DNA of 64,000 nucleotides from JARYLZ01 sp964388275 (GTDB taxonomy: Bacteria; Bacteroidota; Ignavibacteria; SZUA-365), in assembly GCA_964388275.1 (NCBI GenBank), contig CAYLZD010000015.1, forward strand, positions 22,881-86,880. The letters are read 5' to 3'. Below the pieces are notes generated by a model. The model made no database searches and had not been told where the DNA came from. It saw only the letters and a program-made list of their open reading frames with translations. Positions 35,957 to 45,008 of the stretch are shown piece after piece (the first letter of the stretch is position 1; the number at the start of each line of letters is the position of its first letter). The translations under genes were made by a program, and so were the position numbers.

Positions 35957-36367
35957 ATGAAAGACTTTTCCATCAAGAAACTTTACTATTCCATCAGCGA
36001 GGTATCGAAAATCACGAACCTCGAGCAGTATGTGCTTAGATATTGGGAATCGGAGTTCGAGGAGCTCAAACCTGCGAAAAACAGGGCCGGGAACCGCATC
36101 TACACGAACAAGGATATTCAGCTCATCCTGTTCATCAAAAAATTGCTGCGAGAGGAACGATATACCATAGAAGGCGCGAAACAGGTTTTGAAGACTTACG
36201 CCCCGGAAGGAGAAAGCGTCGAGGATGCTGTTGACACAGACGAGGAGAGGTCTGTGAAGGATCCAGCTCAGACCGCTCTTCTTTTTGAGCCCGAGGGTAA
36301 GCTGCGTGAGGATCTGCTGAGGATCAAGCAGTTTTTAGAAGATCTTCGTGAGCGCATTCGGGGTTGA
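35957..36367 (+). CDS. MerR family transcriptional regulator
   Basis: This 136-residue protein has the N-terminal MerR winged helix: YYSISEVSKITNLEQYVLRYWE, then NRAGNRIYTNKDIQLILFIKKLLREERYTIEGAKQVL (about 10-75). The C-terminal part is short and acidic, ending in an amphipathic helix (LREDLLRIKQFLEDLRERIR) that fits dimerisation. There are no metal-binding Cys residues, so it is not a mercury or copper sensor. This short MerR form is common in Bacteroidota next to tRNA or housekeeping genes; its target is unknown. Confidence 0.92.
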   Translation: MKDFSIKKLYYSISEVSKITNLEQYVLRYWESEFEELKPAKNRAGNRIYTNKDIQLILFIKKLLREERYTIEGAKQVLKTYAPEGESVEDAVDTDEERSVKDPAQTALLFEPEGKLREDLLRIKQFLEDLRERIRG

Positions 36368-36433
36368 TTGTTCGCAACTCACGTTCGCTTTTCGTATCTT
36401 TACATTTATGATTCCGCCTGTGGGCGGTATCGT

Positions 36434-36507
<74 letters not shown>

Positions 36508-36614
36508 CAAACAGATCGGATCATGTCGCGGTGCAAGATCGAAAAATGCATTCCGCGAGGAGGCCGGCGTGACGATGCCGATTATGCGACGATAAAACAC
36601 CATTCGTGGGTGCC

Positions 36615-38543
36615 ATGCGAATTCATCTGCTGATCTTCTTTCTGACCGCTCCGCTGTTGATCGCTCAGGACAATCGACACGGGAAGCTGCTCATTGAAGG
36701 GATTCCCGGGTTTCCGAACGGACTCATCGAACGGAGCAACCAGTATTTGAACACTCGTTCAGCCGCGTTTCTGGACTGGAAGGAAGACGGCGGAATGTAC
36801 ATAGCCACGCGATTCGGCGGCACGGTCCAAACGCATTCCGTATCCGGACCCGGCGCGGCTCGCGTACAGTTGACGTTTTTCGACGAGCCGGTCACTTCCG
36901 CCGCCGCCGATCCGAGGCCGGGGCGGAGCGGTTTTCTTTTCAGCAAGGACAGCGCAGGCAACGAGTTCTACCAGGTTTACCACTTCGACAATCGGAAAGG
37001 CGCATGGACACTGCTCACGGACGGGAGCAGTCGTCATGAGGGCATGAACTGGAGCAGGAGCGGACACGTCTTTGCCTGCTCGAGCACCAGGAGGAACGGA
37101 AGGGACACGGATGTCTGGCTCATCGATCCAGAGTCGTCTTCCGGCAGCCGTCCACTCACCCGGTTCGAGGGATCATGGCACAGCGGGGATTGGTCTCCGG
37201 ACGACAGGGCGCTCATAGTCTATCGTTATGTTTCCGCAAGTGACATCCGCCCGTTCATCGCGGATGTCGCCACCGGCGTCCTGCGCCCCATTAATTCGGA
37301 TTCAACGCGCAGGTCGGCCTACGGCGGCTTCGCCTGGAGCGGCGACGGCAGGACGCTTTTCTATGCTTCGGACGAAGGCGGCGACTTCCGGCATCTATAT
37401 GCGTATGATCCCGCTACTGGCGCTTCGCGCGACCTGACCCCTGAACTGAAGTGGGACGTCGGCGGAATAACCGTTTCACGGGAAGGCGGCCTGCTGGCTT
37501 TCACCACGAACGAGGACGGTTGTTCAGCGCTCAATCTTCGCTCGCTACCCGAAATGAAAGTACTGCCGGTTCCGGGGACGGGCATCGGAGTCATAAGCGG
37601 CTTGAAATTCGATGCCGATGGAAAACGCCTCGCGATGACGATAAACACTCCGACCGGTCCGGGCGATGTTTACGTGCTCGATATCCGGACCAACGAACTT
37701 CGGCGGTGGACGTTCAGCGAAACCGGTGGACTCGACGCCGCCTCTTTCGTTACTCCGAAGTTGATCAGGTACCCATCTTTCGACATGGTCGACGGTAAGA
37801 GGAGAGAAATACCGGCTTTCCTGTATGAGCCGCGCCGCGCAGCAGGAAAGGCGCCGGTCATCATAAACATTCATGGAGGACCCGAGGGACAGTCGCGGCC
37901 GGTATTCAATCCGGCGTTCCAGTATTGGATCAACGAACTGGGTTGCGCCGTGCTGGATCCCAATGTCAGAGGTTCGACGGGGTACGGGAAGGCCTGGCAG
38001 GAACTCGACAACGGCATGCTGCGCGAGAATTCGGTGCGCGATATCGGCGCGCTTATGGACTGGATAGCCCTTCGGCCGAATCTCGACGCCCAGCGAGTGG
38101 CGGTGATCGGCGGTTCTTACGGCGGCTACATGGTCCTTGCTTCTTTGACTAATTATTCCGCGCGCATCCGCTGCGGTGTCGACGTAGTCGGGATATCCGA
38201 CTTCGTGACTTTTCTCGAAAACACGGAAAGCTACAGAAGGGATTTGAGACGCGCCGAATACGGAGACGAGCGAGACGGCAAAACGCGCGGTTTTCTCGAA
38301 CGGATTTCCCCGCTCAGAAACGCCGCCAAAATCCGGTCGCCCTTGTTTGTGGCGCACGGGGAGAACGACCCCCGTGTGCCGGCGAGCGAAGCCAGGCAGA
38401 TTGCAGATGCCGCGAGGAAAAACGGCATTTCCGTTTGGACAATGTTCGCGGCGGACGAAGGCCACGGATTCCAGAAAAAAGCCAACAGGGATTTTTACAC
38501 GAGAGCCGTGATATTATTCTTCGAGACTTTTCTCTTGAAGTAA
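36615..38543 (+). CDS. S9 family peptidase (prolyl oligopeptidase-like)
   Basis: I use ATG 36615 (MRIHLLIFFLTAPLLIAQ, a signal peptide) instead of an in-frame GTG nine bases earlier. The 642-residue protein has a beta-propeller (about 40-370; WD40/TolB-like blades such as WSRSGHVFACSSTRRNGRD and WSGDGRTLFYASDEGG). An alpha/beta-hydrolase domain follows (about 390-642), with nucleophile Ser501 in GGSYGGYM, Asp585 in ENDPRVP and His617 in DEGHGF. It is a secreted or periplasmic serine peptidase for short peptides, in the acylaminoacyl-/dipeptidyl-peptidase branch. Along with the S46 peptidase at the left edge it would fit peptide feeding. Confidence 0.93.
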   Translation: MRIHLLIFFLTAPLLIAQDNRHGKLLIEGIPGFPNGLIERSNQYLNTRSAAFLDWKEDGGMYIATRFGGTVQTHSVSGPGAARVQLTFFDEPVTSAAADPRPGRSGFLFSKDSAGNEFYQVYHFDNRKGAWTLLTDGSSRHEGMNWSRSGHVFACSSTRRNGRDTDVWLIDPESSSGSRPLTRFEGSWHSGDWSPDDRALIVYRYVSASDIRPFIADVATGVLRPINSDSTRRSAYGGFAWSGDGRTLFYASDEGGDFRHLYAYDPATGASRDLTPELKWDVGGITVSREGGLLAFTTNEDGCSALNLRSLPEMKVLPVPGTGIGVISGLKFDADGKRLAMTINTPTGPGDVYVLDIRTNELRRWTFSETGGLDAASFVTPKLIRYPSFDMVDGKRREIPAFLYEPRRAAGKAPVIINIHGGPEGQSRPVFNPAFQYWINELGCAVLDPNVRGSTGYGKAWQELDNGMLRENSVRDIGALMDWIALRPNLDAQRVAVIGGSYGGYMVLASLTNYSARIRCGVDVVGISDFVTFLENTESYRRDLRRAEYGDERDGKTRGFLERISPLRNAAKIRSPLFVAHGENDPRVPASEARQIADAARKNGISVWTMFAADEGHGFQKKANRDFYTRAVILFFETFLLK

Positions 38544-38717
38544 ATCAGGCCGGCAAGCGGCCTACCTCGCAACGGCGCCGAAAGCCAGCCGTTTGATTCC
38601 GCTCACGCTTGAAGCGTGACTCCGGACCTCGAATACGCGCGCCGAGGAGATTTGAGGTCGTGGCTTCTGTGCGAGGCCGGGTAAGCTGTTCAGCGGTTTA
38701 CGGGAGAAATGGCGGTG

Positions 38718-39797
38718 TCAATCAGTGAAATCGACTTTCACATTCCAGTCGTAGGTGTCCTCTATTTCCCCGTACTGAATGCCCGTAATCGTATCGTAGA
38801 GACGCCTTGCGACAGGCCCGATTTTGCGTTCGTTCACAATCAGCGCTTCGCCTTTGTAATGGAACTCGCCGACAGGCGAGACGACCGCGGCGGTTCCCGT
38901 TCCGAAAGCCTCGCTCAAAAGGCCCTTGCCGTGCGCGCCGGCGATTTCGTCCACGGTTATCGAGCGCTCGGATACTTTGAGGCCCCAATCGCGCGCGAGT
39001 GTCAGAGCGGTATCCCGCGTCACCCCGGCAAGTATGGATCCCTGCTCCAGGGGAGGCGTGATGAGTTCGCCGTCGATGACGAACATGATGTTCATCGCGC
39101 CCACCTCGTCCACGAATTCGCGCGTGACGCCGTCAAGAAAAAGCACCTGGGCGAAACCGGCCTCATGCGCCGCCATTCCTGCGAAAAGGCTGGCGGCGTA
39201 GTTGGCGGCGGTTTTCGCGCTGCCCAGGCCGCCTCGCACCGCGCGCACGTGTTCGGTGTCGACTAGAATGCGGACGGGATTCATTCCTTCGGCGTAATAG
39301 GAAGCGACAGGGGAAGTCATTACGATCAGGCGGTAGGTTTTCGATGCCCTGACGCCGAGGAAGTTGTCGGTGCCGAAAACCACCGGGCGGATATAGAGGG
39401 AGTGGCCTCTTTCCTTCGGGATCCAGTTGCGGTCCAGAGCGACAAGCTGTTTGATGGCAGAGATGAGCAGCGCTTCGTCGAAGCGGGGAATGCACAACAT
39501 GCCGGCCGATCTGTTCAACCGTTCGGCATTCTTGTAGGCTCTGAATATGTTGGCGCCGCCTTTATTGGAGCGGAAGGCCTTCAATCCTTCAAAAATTGAT
39601 TGTCCGTAATGCAGGGTGCACAGCGCGGGCTCGAAGCACATTGGACCGTACGGCTCAATGCGGAGGTCCGTCCATGCTCCGTTGATGTAGTCCGCCACGA
39701 AGATGTGATCGGAGAACACGTTGCCGAATCCGAGATTGGACCAGTCAACAGTTGAAAGCCGTGATGTGCCAGCGGTTGTTGTCGGTATTCTTTCCAT
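38718..39797 (-). CDS. ilvE: Branched-chain-amino-acid aminotransferase
   Basis: This class IV PLP aminotransferase has 359 residues from ATG 39797, which has AAGGAG upstream; the open frame to 39926 lacks coding sense. Diagnostic segments: YGQSIFEGLKAFR, LYIRPVVFGTDNFLGV, the PLP lysine in GLGSAKTAANYAASL, VTRDTALTLARDWG and AFGTGTAAVVSPVGE. It is the large (about 350 residue) eukaryotic-like BCAT form, which transfers amino groups between glutamate and Leu/Ile/Val in the cytoplasm. It converges with the S9 peptidase gene. Confidence 0.95.
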   Translation of the reverse strand: MERIPTTTAGTSRLSTVDWSNLGFGNVFSDHIFVADYINGAWTDLRIEPYGPMCFEPALCTLHYGQSIFEGLKAFRSNKGGANIFRAYKNAERLNRSAGMLCIPRFDEALLISAIKQLVALDRNWIPKERGHSLYIRPVVFGTDNFLGVRASKTYRLIVMTSPVASYYAEGMNPVRILVDTEHVRAVRGGLGSAKTAANYAASLFAGMAAHEAGFAQVLFLDGVTREFVDEVGAMNIMFVIDGELITPPLEQGSILAGVTRDTALTLARDWGLKVSERSITVDEIAGAHGKGLLSEAFGTGTAAVVSPVGEFHYKGEALIVNERKIGPVARRLYDTITGIQYGEIEDTYDWNVKVDFTD

Positions 39798-39882
39798 TGT
39801 TTCTCCTTCGACAGAGGCCGTAAAAGGTGCGATTGTGGAAAAATATACGGAAGAATAGTGAAATTCCCTGATACGGCGGCCG

Positions 39883-39909
39883 AAAAAAAGGCCCTTCGAG
39901 AAGGGCCTT
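39883..39909 (-). terminator. Intrinsic terminator after the first OsmC gene
   Basis: A stem built from GGCCCTTC/GAAGGGCC with a T-rich tail on the minus strand lies between the OsmC gene (ends 39941) and the ilvE start. Confidence 0.8.
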
Positions 39910-39940
39910 CGATTTTCAGGCGGCACGCGATTCAGGCCGT

Positions 39941-40336
39941 CTACCTGACTTTGGCGCGGACGGAAAATTCAGGAGGAGACTGTATGTGTTTTTTCACCGC
40001 GCAAAGGGATGCGGCGTTGACGAGCGCGTCGTGATATTTCGCCGGGAAATCTTCCGGCACCGCTATCTCTATGTCTATCCGGTCGATCATGCGGCGCTCG
40101 GGATCGAAGTTCATGCGCTGAGTCAACTCGATTCCGTCCACCGGAAGATTGCGCTGCCGGCAGAAACCAAGCACGTAGATTCCGGCGCAGGTGCCGATCG
40201 ATGCGAGGAAAAGATCAAACGGCGCCGGCGCCGATTCATCCCCGCCTCCATGTGCCGGCTGGTCCGTAGCTATCTCAAAGCCGTTGTAAAGCGCGTGAAC
40301 TTTTTTATTGCCCGGGAATACTATTTTCATCTCCAT
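39941..40336 (-). CDS. OsmC family protein (1)
   Basis: I start at ATG 40336 (MEMKIVFPGNKKVHALYNGF), with CAGGGA upstream; the longer frame to 40603 is not protein-like. The 131-residue protein has the two OsmC cysteines, in SIGTCAGIYVL and ASLCAVKKHI. OsmC/Ohr proteins reduce organic hydroperoxides; this small YhfA-like branch may have other roles. A second OsmC gene lies at 43067-43501. Confidence 0.87.
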   Translation of the reverse strand: MEMKIVFPGNKKVHALYNGFEIATDQPAHGGGDESAPAPFDLFLASIGTCAGIYVLGFCRQRNLPVDGIELTQRMNFDPERRMIDRIDIEIAVPEDFPAKYHDALVNAASLCAVKKHIQSPPEFSVRAKVR

Positions 40337-40635
40337 TGCATGTGTCCCTGCTGTTGGTACGGGTATTTTGCTTTCATAGAAGTGGGATGCGCCGATCCGC
40401 AAATGGGTTCCGCATGGAAGGAAGCGGCACGGTTGCAGCGGACATTTGTCGGCGCCGGGGAATCGGGCCTTATGACGGTCGACGAAGGAGGTCGTAAGAA
40501 GCGCGCCGATCATTCCGATCTCGGAGCGACGTGGGCTCCGCGGGTATAGCTTCACGCTTTGTATATTTGAAATCCGGATATGAATGGATGCCTCATGCGG
40601 CACGCATTATTCCGGCAACCTACACTCGCAGCGCG

Positions 40636-41364
40636 ATGATGAAACAGATATCAGACATAAGCCGGGAGAGTCATCATTCCGATAAAACTCCGGATCTGAT
40701 CGTTCATCCGGAAGGGCTTGACCGGGCCGATTATTCAATGATAGGATTGCACGGACGGGACGCCGACAAACATGCATTTTTCCCTTTCGTCAGGCAGATG
40801 GGCTTTCTGCACACGAGGTGGATTCTGCCGTCGGCGCCGCATCCGACGGCGCCGGGCGCCGCTACATTCAGGTGGTTCCACGACGCTGCGGGAGAGCCGG
40901 ACCGGATCGAAACCGGCAGGATGCTCATTTCGGGTATCATCGAAACCGAGATCGGCCGGGGTGTGGTCCCGGAAAACATTTTTCTTGTCGGTTTTTCGCA
41001 AGGCGCGATGATGGCGCTTGACACGGCCCTGCGGTATCACACACGACTCGGCGGGGTTGTCTCCCTCTCCGGCATGCTCGCGGCGCCGGAATTGCTCGAG
41101 AGCGAGCGCCATTCCGCCAATGCGCATGTGCCCGTATTTATGGGCCACGGCCGGCATGACCGCATTATCGCGGTGGAGACCGGCCGGGCCGCCGCCCGGC
41201 GGCTCAGTGTGATGGGGTATGACGTAGAGTGGCGCGAATACGACACCGGACACCGGATAAGCAGCCAGGAAGTGAAGGACATCCGAGCTTTCCTGCACAT
41301 GCACATGTATGGTTTCCCGATGAACGATCCGAGGGAAGCCGCTGCGCGGCTTGCGCCGTTTTAG
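40636..41364 (+). CDS. Alpha/beta-hydrolase, carboxylesterase/phospholipase family
   Basis: The protein has 242 residues from ATG 40636; ATG 40588 is also in frame and fits a -7 element TATATTTG at 40562-40569. Neither start has a clear ribosome site. Motifs: oxyanion segment IGLHGRDADK, nucleophile GFSQGAMMALD, Asp in MGHGRHDRII and His in DTGHRIS. This is the LipA/YpfH-like carboxylesterase family, cytoplasmic, with short-chain ester substrates. Physiological substrate unknown. Confidence 0.85.
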   Translation: MMKQISDISRESHHSDKTPDLIVHPEGLDRADYSMIGLHGRDADKHAFFPFVRQMGFLHTRWILPSAPHPTAPGAATFRWFHDAAGEPDRIETGRMLISGIIETEIGRGVVPENIFLVGFSQGAMMALDTALRYHTRLGGVVSLSGMLAAPELLESERHSANAHVPVFMGHGRHDRIIAVETGRAAARRLSVMGYDVEWREYDTGHRISSQEVKDIRAFLHMHMYGFPMNDPREAAARLAPF

Positions 41365-41435
41365 CCGAGGTGACCGGAGAAACGCTCCTGTTCCGCACAA
41401 GAAGGTATCACCTGGAAAGGTCAGCGAAAGATGTC

Positions 41436-41466
41436 TTGCCGCGCGCCGGGATTCATTCTATATTCA
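41436..41466 (+). promoter_or_regulatory. FCB-type promoter for the barrel gene
   Basis: TTG (41436-41438), a 20-base spacer, then TATATTCA (41459-41466). The expected start is near 41473, about 15 bases before the ATG at 41489. Confidence 0.55.
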
Positions 41467-41488
41467 CATGCCAGGAGGTCGAATACAG

Positions 41489-42172
41489 ATGAGCAGAATT
41501 TCCGGAATCTTTGCGCTGATGCTCTTAGTCTGCGCGGCTGTTTCAGTCGCGCAGGATGACGGACGCATCGTGTTCAGGGATCCGAAAAGCGGCGATGACG
41601 CGGTGCTGGGAGATGAACAACTGCAGCCCAGACGTCATGCTTACGGTTTGAATTTGATGGTTGGCAATGATGGATTCGGCCTGGGAATGTTCTATCAGCT
41701 TAATTTCTCAGAGGTCTTTTCAGCATTCGCGGACATGACCTTTTCCGAGGCCAGAGACGTCCGGCAGATAGATTTCTACGATTACTGGACGGGCGCTCAG
41801 TACTCTCCGAACAAGATCAACAGGGTGTTCCGCCTCCCTCTTTTCGTCGGTGTGCAGTACAGGTTGTTCCGCGATGAAATCGCGGACAATTTCAGGCCGT
41901 ATCTGCAGGCCGGCGCCGGGCCTGTCCTTTTGTACATCACTCCCGCGGAAAAGGAATTCTTCTCAAGTCTGGCGCATGGAAGCGCGGATTGGTCTTACGG
42001 GGGTTATTTTGGCGCCGGCGCTTTATTCGGTTTCGACAGATCGAGCGTGTTCGGATTGAATCTTCGTTACATGCTGATACCGACACCGGCAGGGATTCAA
42101 AGCGTCAAGCAGGGCGAGCTCGCGAACGCCAACGGTTTCTTCATCGCCTTGCACCTCGGATTCGCCTTTTAA
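41489..42172 (+). CDS. Hypothetical outer-membrane beta-barrel protein
   Basis: I start at ATG 41489 (AGGAGG ten bases upstream). The 227-residue protein has a signal peptide (MSRISGIFALMLLVCAAVSV, then AQ) and barrel strands such as YGLNLMVGNDGFGLGMFYQL, VFRLPLFVGVQYRLF and FRPYLQAGAGPVLLY, ending in ALHLGFAF with terminal Phe. It resembles OmpW/PorT-like small barrels but I cannot name a family. Confidence 0.8.
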   Translation: MSRISGIFALMLLVCAAVSVAQDDGRIVFRDPKSGDDAVLGDEQLQPRRHAYGLNLMVGNDGFGLGMFYQLNFSEVFSAFADMTFSEARDVRQIDFYDYWTGAQYSPNKINRVFRLPLFVGVQYRLFRDEIADNFRPYLQAGAGPVLLYITPAEKEFFSSLAHGSADWSYGGYFGAGALFGFDRSSVFGLNLRYMLIPTPAGIQSVKQGELANANGFFIALHLGFAF

Positions 42173-42345
42173 TGATTTCCCGGTATTGGCAAGCGCCCGC
42201 CTGACAGCGGGTTCTTTTGTCGCATCGACCAGCGTCCGCGCGTAAAAAACGCGCACAGCGGCTGATAATGCGGCCTTTATGCGAAAGAGCGGCTCTACCG
42301 CATCGGCGCATTTTTCGGCACGCTTCTTGAAAAACGCCGGTTGCG

Positions 42346-42780
42346 ATGCATGAGATACTGATCATAGCGGAAGAAACCACCGGCACGCTGCTCAAACGAT
42401 ACCTCGAAAGGTCCGACATGCGCGTGGAAGTCATGTTGCCGGCACAATACGAAGAATTCCCGGATGCTCCGTTTTCCGTGGTCATAGCCGACTCGACGGT
42501 TCTCTCATCGGATATATCCGAAAGCTGTGAATCGATCCGCAAACGGTTTCAATGCCGGCGGATAATCCTTCTGCGACCGATGGAACAACAGATCTCGAAT
42601 GCACCGGCCGCAATCGAGCGGGAGAATGCAGGCGTAATGCACATAGTCAAGCCGTTCAAGTTGTCCGCGCTGTCTTCGCTCGTGCGCAGTGCCATGAACG
42701 CCGGAGAATCCGGGGACGGAAACGCTCCGACTCGGCGCGCGAGTTCAGACGCAGTTGTTTTTGACGATGATAGTCGGTAG
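42346..42780 (+). CDS. Stand-alone receiver-like domain protein
   Basis: This 144-residue protein has one CheY-like fold: acidic pair Glu9-Glu10 (LIIAEE), phospho-acceptor candidate Asp49 (SVVIADST) and Lys102-Pro103 (VKPFKL). The usual Thr/Ser before the fourth helix is replaced (IILLRPM). It has no output domain; the tail (NAPTRRASSDAVVFDDDSR) is disordered and acidic. It may be a phosphate sink or protein-binding regulator. The sigma-54 regulator/kinase pair lies 800 bases downstream on the opposite strand. Confidence 0.72.
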   Translation: MHEILIIAEETTGTLLKRYLERSDMRVEVMLPAQYEEFPDAPFSVVIADSTVLSSDISESCESIRKRFQCRRIILLRPMEQQISNAPAAIERENAGVMHIVKPFKLSALSSLVRSAMNAGESGDGNAPTRRASSDAVVFDDDSR

Positions 42781-42790
42781 ATTAACTTTA
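42761..42790 (+). promoter_or_regulatory. FCB-type promoter for the candidate ncRNA
   Basis: TTG (42761-42763), a 19-base spacer, then TAACTTTA (42783-42790), one mismatch from TAnnTTTG. It lies inside the last codons of the receiver gene. Expected start near 42797. Confidence 0.55.
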
Positions 42791-42796
42791 TGTACC

Positions 42797-43004
42797 ACAA
42801 GCCCTCTCTCACAAATAATACACCTACCTGCGTTGACACAGGGGGCATGTTGCCATTTCGCATGTTCGGCCTTTGCCGGACAATGTCCTCGCGAAACCCT
42901 TCTATGTCGCATCCTCTGCGGCATAGTTATCGTTAGGTCACATCAATTGAGGATTGAACCTCGCGCCGCCGCAAGCAACCCCCCCTTGCGGCGGTCCTTT
43001 TTTT
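42797..43004 (+). ncRNA. Candidate structured ncRNA (about 208 nt)
   Basis: This gap (42781-43066) has no gene. A promoter at 42761-42790 and an intrinsic terminator at 42967-43004 frame a transcript of about 208 bases. Internal hairpins: GTTCGGC-CTTT-GCCGGAC, extendable with TTTCG/CGAAA; and TATGTCGCA/TGCGGCATA around TCCTC. The size and rod-like central hairpin recall 6S RNA, but I cannot match any named family. It is not tmRNA, SRP RNA or RNase P by the motifs I know. Confidence 0.55.
42967..43004 (+). terminator. Intrinsic terminator of the candidate ncRNA
   Basis: A 9-bp stem CGCCGCAAG/CTTGCGGCG with a C-rich loop is followed by TCC and seven T. Confidence 0.88.
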
Positions 43005-43066
43005 AGGCTGTCCTGCGCGACAGGAACGGCCGGGCGGCCGCTCGCGCCTTTTCGGCGCGCTATTGA

Positions 43067-43501
43067 TCAGACTCCAGTTTCGATGCGGTAAGAATGAGTG
43101 ATCTCCATGGCTTTGCGGTACATGGCGGTCACTCCGCAGTAGGTGTTGAGAGACAGGTCGATAGCGCGTTCCACGTCGCGAGTTTCAATACCCTCACCGT
43201 AGAAGATGTACTCGATATGCATGGCCGAGAACACCTTCGGGTGTTCCTCGGTTTCTTCGGCGGTGATCCGGATGTCGAATCCCTTCAGCGGCGCACGTTT
43301 TTTTGCAAGGATGGAAGCAACGTCACTGCCGGTGCATCCCGCCAGAGCGAGCAGCATCAGCTCTTTCGGCCGCACGGCGGCATCCATGCCCCCGAATTGA
43401 GCGGGTCCGTCCATGGTCAGCCAGTGGCCGGAATCCGTTTTTGCTGAGAAAGTGATGCCGTTTCTTATTATCTGTGTCGCGAAGGCCGATTTTTTTGCCA
43501 T
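43067..43501 (-). CDS. OsmC family protein (2)
   Basis: This 144-residue protein has the conserved cysteines in LALAGCTGSDVASIL and NTYCGVTAMYRKA. RPKELMLLALAGCTG is the OsmC signature. The start ATG at 43501 has GAGGAG upstream. It is probably a hydroperoxide-detoxifying or thiol-dependent cytoplasmic enzyme. It is more similar in pattern to YhfA-like members than to Ohr. It lies downstream of the sigma-54 regulator gene on the same strand (96-base gap). Confidence 0.9.
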   Translation of the reverse strand: MAKKSAFATQIIRNGITFSAKTDSGHWLTMDGPAQFGGMDAAVRPKELMLLALAGCTGSDVASILAKKRAPLKGFDIRITAEETEEHPKVFSAMHIEYIFYGEGIETRDVERAIDLSLNTYCGVTAMYRKAMEITHSYRIETGV

Positions 43502-43597
43502 GATGACTCCTCGTTATCATTTATAGACCTGTTTCGGGCCGTCATGAGGACCGGACCGGGATTCTGCCCGGTATGATGCCGTCGCCGGTGATAGGAT

Positions 43598-44983
43598 TCA
43601 GTCCGTATTGTCCTGGCCTTCGAGAAGCCGGTAGACAGTCGTGCGGCTGATGTTGAGACGCTGGGCGATTTCGCTGATGTTTCCGTCGCACAACTCGAAG
43701 GCCTTTCTGATGATGTGCTTCTTGAATACTTCGAAAGGCAGCAATTCGTTGGCCGAGCTGAACTGAAAGAGTTCCGGTTGAGTTTCGGATTCCTGTGTAC
43801 GAAATACATCCGGCAGATGCTTGGCGGTGATCACCGGCTCATCGGCGAGCAGTATGGCGCGTTCGACGACGCTCTGCAGTTCGCGCACATTGCCGGGCCA
43901 CGTGTACTGAGTCAGGGCGATGATGGCCTCGCGGGAAAAGCCGCGCACGTCTTTCTGTTCGCGGTCGAGCGAGCGTTCCAGAAAATGCTCCGCGAGCAGC
44001 ACTATGTCGTCCTTTCTTTCCCGAAGCGGGGGAATATGGATCGGGAAAGTGGCCAGGCGGTAGTACAGATCCTCGCGGAAAACGCCGTCCCGCACCATTT
44101 TCTGAAGGTCGCTGTTGGTGGCTGAGATGATGCGCACATCTACGCGTACAGGCTGCACTCCTCCTACGCGCGTGAATTCCTTCTGCTGTATAGCTCTGAG
44201 AACCTTGGCTTGCAGCTTGAATTCCATCGTGCCGATTTCGTCGAGAAAGAGGGTGCCATGGTCGGCGGCTTCGAATTTTCCGATTTTCTGGTATTCCGCG
44301 CCGGTAAATGAGCCCTTTTCGTGTCCGAATAATTCGCTTTCGAGAAGCTCGGATGGTATGGCGGCGCAATTCACGATGACGAACGGTTTCTCGCGGCGGT
44401 TGCCGAGCTGGTGCAGCGCGTTCGCTATCAGTTCCTTTCCTGTTCCGCTCTCGCCCTGTATGAGCACCGACACATGCGAGTCGGCGGATTTCCGCACGAG
44501 CGTGAAAACTTCACGCATTTTCGGATCGATTGATATGATTTGCGAGAAAACCTCGCCCTCTTCGAGACGCCTGCGGGTGTCGCGAAGAGTGATTGCGAGT
44601 TCGAATTCATGGATGGCGTTGCGTGTGATGACCTCCAACCGGTCCCGGTCCACGGGTTTCGGCAGATAATCGTAAGCGCCGAGGTGTATCGAGTCGATGG
44701 CGACCTGCACGCTGTTCTGGGCGGAGAGCATCACCACCGGTATGTGAGGATGCGTTTCCTTGATGCGCTTGAGCACTTCGATGCCGTCGATATAGGGCAT
44801 CATTATGTCCAGAATGACGAGGCAGGGTTCCTTGTGGATGTTGTTGAGACACTCCTGGGGATCCTCATACTCTTCAACGGGCAGCTTCCAGAGCTTTTCA
44901 ACCCACATTCGCAGAAGCGTGAGGTTTTGTTTCTCGTCATCGACGAGAAACACGGGATGATCCCGCAGATCGAATGATTGCAT
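43598..44983 (-). CDS. Sigma-54-dependent response regulator (NtrC/ZraR type)
   Basis: This 461-residue protein has REC (1-125; Asp15-Asp16, phospho-Asp59, Lys109), AAA+ (about 150-385; Walker A GESGTGKE, sigma-54 loop GSFTGA at 224-229, Walker B FLDEIG) and a Fis-type HTH (about 430-455, NISEIAQRLNISRTTVYRLL). The canonical GAFTGA is GSFTGA here, a known tolerated variant. It activates sigma-54 promoters on phosphorylation, and the kinase gene lies 25 bases upstream in the same operon. I found no clear sigma-54 site (TGGCAC-N5-TTGCA) in the window. Confidence 0.95.
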   Translation of the reverse strand: MQSFDLRDHPVFLVDDEKQNLTLLRMWVEKLWKLPVEEYEDPQECLNNIHKEPCLVILDIMMPYIDGIEVLKRIKETHPHIPVVMLSAQNSVQVAIDSIHLGAYDYLPKPVDRDRLEVITRNAIHEFELAITLRDTRRRLEEGEVFSQIISIDPKMREVFTLVRKSADSHVSVLIQGESGTGKELIANALHQLGNRREKPFVIVNCAAIPSELLESELFGHEKGSFTGAEYQKIGKFEAADHGTLFLDEIGTMEFKLQAKVLRAIQQKEFTRVGGVQPVRVDVRIISATNSDLQKMVRDGVFREDLYYRLATFPIHIPPLRERKDDIVLLAEHFLERSLDREQKDVRGFSREAIIALTQYTWPGNVRELQSVVERAILLADEPVITAKHLPDVFRTQESETQPELFQFSSANELLPFEVFKKHIIRKAFELCDGNISEIAQRLNISRTTVYRLLEGQDNTD

Positions 44984-45008
44984 CGGACAGTCGCGTTTGC
45001 TGCAGATA

